NCBI GenBank assembly: GCA_964348115.1
Contig: CAYGBY010000007.1
Coordinates: 1-47,186, forward strand
Length of the DNA: 47,186 nucleotides
Source of the DNA: Azophilus sp964348115
Lineage (GTDB): Bacteria > Pseudomonadota > Gammaproteobacteria > Pseudomonadales > Azotimanducaceae
Reading direction: 5' to 3'
Part shown: piece after piece, positions 25,575 to 32,100 of the stretch
Layout: every line of letters begins with the position of its first letter
Position numbering within the stretch: the first letter of the stretch is position 1
Position numbers and translations under genes: made by a program
The notes under the pieces: generated by a model
What the model saw: only the letters and a program-made list of their open reading frames with translations
The model's database searches: none
What the model was told of the DNA's origin: nothing

Positions 25575-27746
25575 CTAGTTGCCCGACGCCTGCTCATGCT
25601 CGTCATCGGTACGGCGGAAGACCATGCCCGACCAGGCTTCGTTGGTGTCGTGCTCGACGACGATGCCGGCGGTTGCACCGCTAATGCCCGCGTTCAGCGG
25701 CCGGTCATCCCGGTATTGGAAGCCGATTGCCTCGGCCCAAAGCGGGTCGTGCACCGCCACCCGACAGGCGTCGCCCTGACGGTGCGCCGGAATAAAGCCG
25801 TGCAAGCCGCCAGCCATTGGTTGCACGATGGTCAAGGGAAGTCGCGGCGGCCAGCGCTCGGGCTCAAGCAGGGCGTCGCGGCGCGCCTTTTCAATCAACT
25901 CCGCATCCTCGCCGGTCAAGGCGTCGTCGCCGAACAGGCGGCCGTATTCCATCAACAGCTCGTAGGCCGCTTGGGACACGTCCGGGTAGTCGTCCTCAAG
26001 CTCGCCCGCCTGGTAGGATCGCCACTGATCCTCGAGGGTCGCCCGACTCTCGGGATCTTCAAGAGATGCCTTCAGGGCGTCGCTGACCAGCGCGTCCCGG
26101 TCGGTCACATAGCCATCGCGGTCGCGGTCCGCGCTGTCGAGAGCCAAGGCTCTCTTGTAGCCTAGGTATCTGAGCGCCGCTTGCCGTTTGGCGGCCAGTT
26201 CCCGGCGCTCCGCCAGTTCCTCGCTGCTAAGCTCATCGTCCGATCGCCCGGGGAAGGGGTCTTCAAATTCGCCATTGCGGAAAGCGGCGAGCTGCTCTTC
26301 CGCCCGCTCCTTTTCGGTGCCGCCGCTGGTGCTGAAACTGGCCAGAGCAGCGGTGGGAGTAACCGCTGTACCCCCGTGTTGGGCGTATTGGGTGCTTCCT
26401 CCGGCGCTTCCTTCGCCGCTAAGGCCGAAGTCGTCTAAGGTGATGCGGCCGTCTCGGTCCGCGTCCGCCGCCGCCAGCATGGCAGCCTCATCGCCCATAG
26501 GCGAGGGAATGAAGGGGAACTGCACCGGTATGCGCCCCAGGCGATCCCGGGGCACGGGTTCATGGAACTCGAAGTCGGTGCCGCCATCGACGATGGCCGG
26601 CACTATCACGGGCGGGCGCGGCTTCGGCAAGTCTGGATGCCAGGACGCGTCGCCCACCAACAAGGTAGCCCGGTTGGCGTAAACCCGGCCCTGCAGGCGA
26701 TGGGTGACCCGCGCCAACTGCCAGGTGTCCTTGCCGCGCAGAGTTCTGTCCAGCTCCACCAAGCGGCCTGGGCGGAAGCCGGGCTGCCGCGACAGCGTGG
26801 AGACCACCAGCATTTCGGTATAGCTGCTGATCACCTCAGCGGTGCTCCGATAGGCGGCCTCATCGACGCCGATTTCCACGCCCGAGAACAGGTTGCCGAC
26901 GGCACCACCGCCGATGCGCCGAAAACCGCCCAAACTTGGATCATCCAGAATGGCGCCGCGCAGGCCGCCGCCGGGCCGAGCCGAAAGCCCATCTATATGC
27001 AGGCGCCCGCGGGTTGGGGCCGGCGTGTCGCCCTCCGCGGCGTCGGCGGGCAAGTCCGACATGGGCATGGGCGTGCCGGTGGGCGCGGCATCCGTAAGCA
27101 ACACGTCGAGGCTGCCGTCGCTTTTGCCGAGCAGCTCCATGCGCAGCCCCAAAAGGCCCAGCACCTGCAACAACCACTCGCCGAGGTTCTGCCCAACCGC
27201 TATCGAATAAGGCACTTCCTCCAAGGCTTCGCGAAAGGCCGAGCGGATGTTGAGTTGCGGCAGACCGGGCAGCAAGGGCTGCAAAGCCGGCTTGCCGTCG
27301 CCGCCAGCGGCGATGGACAGGGCACCGCCGACCATCTCGGCCGCCGAACAGGCGCGGTAGCACCCCCAAATGGTGCGATCGCCGAGGAACGAGATGGGAT
27401 CCAGCAGGCTGACCTGACAGACCTTGGTGGTGAGTTCGGCCGTCTGGAAGGGCTCGACCTCGCCGATAATGACTGGCCAGGAACGAACCAGGGTGCCGTC
27501 TGTTTCGTCATCGGTTAAGAGCGCCAGGCGCAACGTAGCCGTACTGCCTGGAATGATGCCGCTGGTCATGGCGGCACCCATCATGTTGCCAATGCTCAAC
27601 GGCGTTACCGTGTTGCTGACCAGCAACACATTGCCGCGCCATCCAGCATTGTACTGTTCGGTCAGGCTGAAGCCGGCTACCGGAATCATCCGCCCACCGT
27701 CCCCGGAGGCGACCTCGCCCAATTCGAGATAGCACCGATACTCCAC
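25575..27746 (-). CDS. vgrG2: VgrG-like spike core 2 with EF-hand insertion
   Basis: Paralogue of the neighbouring VgrG-like protein: gp27-like base (about 1-390, with FRPGRLVELDRTLRGKDTWQ), then the OB-fold start DRLGRIPVQFPF (about 399) and PMAGGLHGFIPAHRQGDACR (about 640-660). It also ends soon after the OB-fold, without a beta-helix needle. Between the OB-fold start and the PMAGG strand lies an insert of about 180 residues. It contains two EF-hand-type loops: DADRDGRITLDD (428-439) and DRDRDGYVTDRD (540-551), with D at positions 1, 3, 5 and 12 and G at 6, joined by charged helices. Calcium binding is therefore likely. The start is GTG with a weak ribosome site. Confidence 0.82.
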   Translation of the reverse strand: MEYRCYLELGEVASGDGGRMIPVAGFSLTEQYNAGWRGNVLLVSNTVTPLSIGNMMGAAMTSGIIPGSTATLRLALLTDDETDGTLVRSWPVIIGEVEPFQTAELTTKVCQVSLLDPISFLGDRTIWGCYRACSAAEMVGGALSIAAGGDGKPALQPLLPGLPQLNIRSAFREALEEVPYSIAVGQNLGEWLLQVLGLLGLRMELLGKSDGSLDVLLTDAAPTGTPMPMSDLPADAAEGDTPAPTRGRLHIDGLSARPGGGLRGAILDDPSLGGFRRIGGGAVGNLFSGVEIGVDEAAYRSTAEVISSYTEMLVVSTLSRQPGFRPGRLVELDRTLRGKDTWQLARVTHRLQGRVYANRATLLVGDASWHPDLPKPRPPVIVPAIVDGGTDFEFHEPVPRDRLGRIPVQFPFIPSPMGDEAAMLAAADADRDGRITLDDFGLSGEGSAGGSTQYAQHGGTAVTPTAALASFSTSGGTEKERAEEQLAAFRNGEFEDPFPGRSDDELSSEELAERRELAAKRQAALRYLGYKRALALDSADRDRDGYVTDRDALVSDALKASLEDPESRATLEDQWRSYQAGELEDDYPDVSQAAYELLMEYGRLFGDDALTGEDAELIEKARRDALLEPERWPPRLPLTIVQPMAGGLHGFIPAHRQGDACRVAVHDPLWAEAIGFQYRDDRPLNAGISGATAGIVVEHDTNEAWSGMVFRRTDDEHEQASGN

Positions 27747-27788
27747 GTTTAGTTCCCGCGATCAGAGCAGAGCTCGGATGCGGCGCCT

Positions 27789-27818
27789 CGCCGTGCGGCC
27801 CAAGCGAGCCGCACGGCG
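27789..27818 (-). terminator. Strong hairpin after hcp1
   Basis: Perfect 10-bp inverted repeat GCCGTGCGGC / GCCGCACGGC with an 8-nt loop, extended by one more C-G pair, beginning 11 nt past the hcp1 stop on the minus strand. There is no U-tract. Its place between the tube genes and the spike genes suggests it limits read-through, or protects the hcp mRNA, so that Hcp outnumbers VgrG. Confidence 0.5.
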
Positions 27819-27828
27819 GCGGTCGCCC

Positions 27829-28329
27829 TTAGCCGCCCACGGTGGTCGACTGGGTTGCAGTCGACCAGCTACCTTGGACCTGACCCTGCTTCACATCGTT
27901 GACGTACTGGTGATAGTCCCAAACGACGTCGCTGTATTCCAGTGAAATCGTCTCTAGGGGCTCGTCAGCCGGTTCGTTGCTTGCCGGGTCAACCGGCGTA
28001 TCGACTTCGATGCGAACGACGAATGCGTTGGAGAGCGTAATGACCTCCGCTGGCACGAACTGCCCGCCCAACATCCGCATGCGCGTAATGGTGACCGTAT
28101 TGAGGTTCGTGCCCGACAGCGCCGCCATCTTGAGAATGGGCGTCGCCTTGTCAACGGTGTGCACAAGCTCCATCGGCCCATGCCGGGAAGTGCCCTCGAC
28201 CCGGGTGGCCCCGGTGACCACAGGCAGTTCGACGGCGTGGCGAAGCTCTAGGCATTCGATCTGTGCTTCGTAGCCGGGAAGGCTGCTTTCGCCCTCCACT
28301 CCACTGATATTAACCAGAATGGTAGACAT
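27829..28329 (-). CDS. hcp1: Hcp family tube protein 1
   Basis: Hcp proteins form hexameric rings that stack into the T6SS inner tube and can carry effectors. The N-terminus STILVNISGVEGESSLPGYE matches the Hcp start (small strand followed by GES motif and a surface loop). It continues with HGPMELVHTVDKATPIL and the C-terminal strand ISLEYSDVVWDYHQY. Its 166 residues are normal for the family. A near-ideal AGGAGG Shine-Dalgarno sits 5 nt before the ATG, suggesting high expression. Downstream is a strong hairpin. Confidence 0.9.
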   Translation of the reverse strand: MSTILVNISGVEGESSLPGYEAQIECLELRHAVELPVVTGATRVEGTSRHGPMELVHTVDKATPILKMAALSGTNLNTVTITRMRMLGGQFVPAEVITLSNAFVVRIEVDTPVDPASNEPADEPLETISLEYSDVVWDYHQYVNDVKQGQVQGSWSTATQSTTVGG

Positions 28330-28367
28330 TGGTTCCTCCTGAATATCGACCTGTTGTTAACCGATGG

Positions 28368-29012
28368 CTACACAGGCCTGCTTTGCATGATGTTGTAGCC
28401 CCTCTGGACCGCGCCGCCCGGCATGCCGGAAACATATGGCGTGTAGGTCCAGGATATGCTGGAGGCGTTCAGCCACACGCGCTCCACCTCGCGGTTGGTT
28501 GCGCGGCCCCTAGGCAGGCTGAACGCCGGCGTCACCGCGGCGCGCACGGCAGTGGCTTCCCTGGCGATAAACGAAGAAGCCAGCGAAGCCAGCCCGACAG
28601 CCGGTGCCAACGCCGGCATATTGCGCTGGGAGGCCACTAGCCGGGGCAGGAACGCGACGCCCTGCTCGTCCAGGGTCTCGTGCTCGATCCTAGCCACGAA
28701 AACTTGCCCCAGTTCATAGGTCATGTAGACCGCAGCACCGCTGTCCAAGGTGCGGAACACGTGAATCTTCACATCTTTGAGCGCCTCGGCCGCAGAGCAG
28801 GCTTGGGCGAGCTTGGGGCTGGCGACATCCTTGTAGCGCAGCAACTCGACATTCGAATGCCGGGCCCTGCCCATGCCGCCGCCTGAACCGACGCCCTGGG
28901 GCACAGCGACATCGATGGTTTCCCGAATGCCGATGGCGTCCAGCATATTCTCATAGCCGCTCACCGTGGATTCCCCAGGAATGCCAGTAATTTCAACTAC
29001 TATGGTAGCCAT
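28368..29012 (-). CDS. hcp2: Hcp family tube protein 2 with internal insertion
   Basis: Second Hcp: TIVVEITGIPGESTVSGYEN at the start, HSNVELLRYKDVASPKLAQA in the middle and the C-terminal strand SISWTYTPY. At 214 residues it is about 50 longer than Hcp1. Alignment places the extra residues at about 117-172, between VFVARIEHETL and REVERVWLNAS. The insert is rich in alanine, valine and serine with few charges. The insertion falls before the last strand, so it may face the lumen or the ring edge. GGAGGT lies 8 nt before the ATG, and a shared 28-bp promoter-like element lies 92 nt upstream. It probably shares transcription with hcp1 (38-nt gap). Confidence 0.85.
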   Translation of the reverse strand: MATIVVEITGIPGESTVSGYENMLDAIGIRETIDVAVPQGVGSGGGMGRARHSNVELLRYKDVASPKLAQACSAAEALKDVKIHVFRTLDSGAAVYMTYELGQVFVARIEHETLDEQGVAFLPRLVASQRNMPALAPAVGLASLASSFIAREATAVRAAVTPAFSLPRGRATNREVERVWLNASSISWTYTPYVSGMPGGAVQRGYNIMQSRPV

Positions 29013-29103
29013 TTGGTGTTACCTCCATTGGGTTCGATTGACAATCCGTGCCGACCAGCGTACACCCAATGCAGAGAATTACCAGAGATCAAACTGATCA
29101 ATT

Positions 29104-29131
29104 ACTATCAATTTAGTCCAATTAGTATCAA
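29104..29131 (-). promoter_or_regulatory. 28-bp TTGATA element upstream of hcp2
   Basis: On the minus strand an AT-rich island contains TTGATA, 16 bp, then GATAGT, which would serve as -35 and -10 for hcp2 about 92 nt downstream. The same 28-bp layout (21 of 28 positions identical) occurs upstream of the large effector gene. It can also be read as two TTGATA half-sites 21 bp apart, i.e. an operator. Confidence 0.45.
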
Positions 29132-29174
29132 ATTGGACATTTATATTGGCTGAACGCACCTAGGCAGCGTTGTT

Positions 29175-32100
29175 TCACGCCCCCTCTAGGAGCAGCGTGT
29201 ATTCCTTGGCCATGGTGCGCAGCATGGAAGCCTCGCCGGCGCCGTTCTCGCCATCCAGGAACACCCGCGCCTCCAGATCGGCTGCGTGCCGCAGCAATTC
29301 GCTGCGGGGGTCCCCGCCTGAGGCGATGATGGCAATCGCCTGGCGCATGTAGCCCTCCACTTCGGACAGCGCCTCCGCCCGCTCGATAGCCGCCTCTGTT
29401 CTCGGCCGCAGACTGTCATTGACTCTTGCGAAGTTGTTCGTTCGCGCCTCCCAGGTGGCCCGCAGTTCCGATGTATCCAAGTCGGCCGGCCGCACAGGCC
29501 TGTTGCGGAAGGCACCGGAACCCGCGAAATAGGCGGCTGTGTCACTATAGGCCAGCGCCCTGGGATCATCGGCACCGTGCAGTTGGCTCAGCTCCGCCGC
29601 CCGGGCCTCAAGGGCTGGGCGCGGGTCGCGACCGGCCTTGATTTCATCCCGCGCCAGCATGCGCGCATCGAGCTCCGCCTGCAGCCGGGGCAGCGCCGCC
29701 GCATCCGGGTCGGTGCGACGAAGCTCGTTGATTTCATCGGTCTGCAGGGCGATTTCCTGATCAAGCCGTCGTAGCGCCGCGTCCACGTCAAAATTCGCCG
29801 GCAACTGCGGCACCGGGTTGTGCACTGGTGCCTGCGCGGGTGGCGCGTCGGCCAGCGGGCGCAAATCCTCCACGTCCTCAGGCGCGCCGACAACATGGCC
29901 CAAGACATTGTCGAACCAGGATTGAAAGGCTTCGTCCAAGAGGCGCGCATCGGCGGCGCCCAAGGGTGCCTGCCGCGAATCCTTCAGCAGCGTCACCAAG
30001 TGCCGCTCCTCGTCAGAGAGCACCGCCTCAGAGCCTCCCTTGGCGCGGGCCCAGAGATCGGAAAGCAGCACCCAACCCTCATCGCCGATGTCGCGTCGTT
30101 CGCCGACGGCGGTGAATGCATCCCAGAAGTCGTCACGCCGCACCCCTTCCGCAACGGCGGGCGGCGGGTCGGCGCTGGCTGCGGTCAGCTCCGGGCCGTC
30201 GATTCTGGCGTACCCGGACTCCTCTTCGATAGCCGCGAGGATCAGGCGGGCGTCGTCGCCATCCTCGAGGGCCTGTGGCGTTGCCGAGCCGCCGTTGGCC
30301 GGCGGCCGCGAAAAAAGGACATCCCCCCGCGACGCTTCCTGCACATCCTCGGTACGCAACGACACCGGCTCCAGGTAGGGCTGGGCCTCGGGGTCAAGCA
30401 CCTCGATGGTGCCGTAGCCGCCCGGGAGCTCGCCCGTCGGCACGCCCGCATCATTGGCGGCGATGCTCCGGCCAGGCTGGCCAGCGGTGGCCCCGTAGTA
30501 ATTGCCAACCCCGTCGTCAATGAGTACGGGCTCCGTGCCCCCGCGCCGCCTAGGTGGCTTCGCAGGCGGCGTATTGGCCGCAGCGCCGGCGCCAGAGCCG
30601 CCCGTTGCGCCCCCGCCCCGCCTGGGTGGCTTCGCAGGCGGCGTATTGGCCGCGGCACCGGCGCCAGAGCCGCCCGTTGCGCCCCCGCCCCGCCTAGGCG
30701 GCTTCGCAGGCGGCGTATCGGCCGCGTCAACGGGCCTGGGGTAGAGGCCAAACACCTGATCGTAGCCCGCCTCGTCCGGCGTCGGCAGACGCGGCCGGCC
30801 ATCGAGGACCTTGTTGAGGTCGCTGGTGGACCCTAGATGGCCGCGCTGTTCGCGCCACTCGAGGACGGTGCGCTCACGGTTGCTCGCCAGGATTTCGTTC
30901 AGCCATCCGCTCACCACTTGCTCCCGTTCGGAAGCGTGCTTGGCTCCCAGGCCTGCGCGGAAGTCATCTGCCTCCACCGGAACTTGCGCCGGCGAGAAGC
31001 GCAGGGATTCATCCACCTCCAAAACGTAGGTGCCCGGCTCCATGGGCAGGCCGCTGAAATCCCGCACCTCGATTATCACTTCGCCGGCATCCACCTGTTC
31101 CTGAAGCTCCGGCGATATCCTGATCTTGTAGACGCCGTCTTCCGGGGGGGCACTGGGTTGCACTATGATGACATCCGGATCCACGATGTTGCGGTTTGGG
31201 TCCGACGGCAGCGCCTGGCGCCCCGGGCGTTCGGCCACGTAGGACGCGTAGATCTCGTCAGGGGGAGGATTGAAGCGGTCATGCAAGATGTCCAGGCGCC
31301 CGTTGGCGTCGGCGATGGCCGCTGGGTCGCCGCTGTTCCGGGCGTTTTCGAGATCCTGCACCCCCGCAAGCCAGTCCGGGTGCGCCCGGTAGCCGAGGCT
31401 GTCGGCCACGAGCATGTCGATCTCCTTGATCATGTTGTCGATCACCCCGGCTTCGCCGCCGAAGTCCATGCTGTGGTAGGCATCGGACAGCGTCATAAGA
31501 CCCTGACGGGGGTCCCGCCCGGCTTCCAAGCTCTCGGCCGCGTAGCGGACGGCTTGGGCAAGCCGCCGCGCCTCGTCGACTTGGCTGTCGGTGGGGGTGG
31601 TGACCAGGCCATGGCGGGCGAGGTCCCCCCCCCAGGACTGCAACGCGTTCTGGTAGTGCTGGGCGCGCCGGGCCCAATCTGTGGCCAAATCCGCGGTATC
31701 GACGTCTGCAGGCAGTTTGTTGTTCAGCAGCGCAAGTTCCGCGTCAAACTGCCGTTCCGCCGCTGGCGTCGGGGGCGGGGGCGGGGGCGGGGGTGGTGCC
31801 GGCGCCGCGGGCTTGTCGAGCGGCTGGTTCCGCCAGCTTGCCCCGCCGTCATCCACGCCTGGGGTTGGGTTGCCGCGGCCGCCCTCGGCCGGTGGATTCC
31901 AGTCGGGCAGCCGTTGGTAGCCTGCTTCGTCTAAGTCGTCTAGGGCCGGTTTGCGGAATTCATCCAGGTCGGCGTACAGCGGCTCGTTGCCGATGTTCGA
32001 CGCCCCCCGCCCGGCCGCCGTGGGCACATCGGACCCCTGCGCGGCAGGCCCGGCCGCACCACTGTCACCGCTGTCCAAGCCGCCGCCCCCCACGCGGGCG

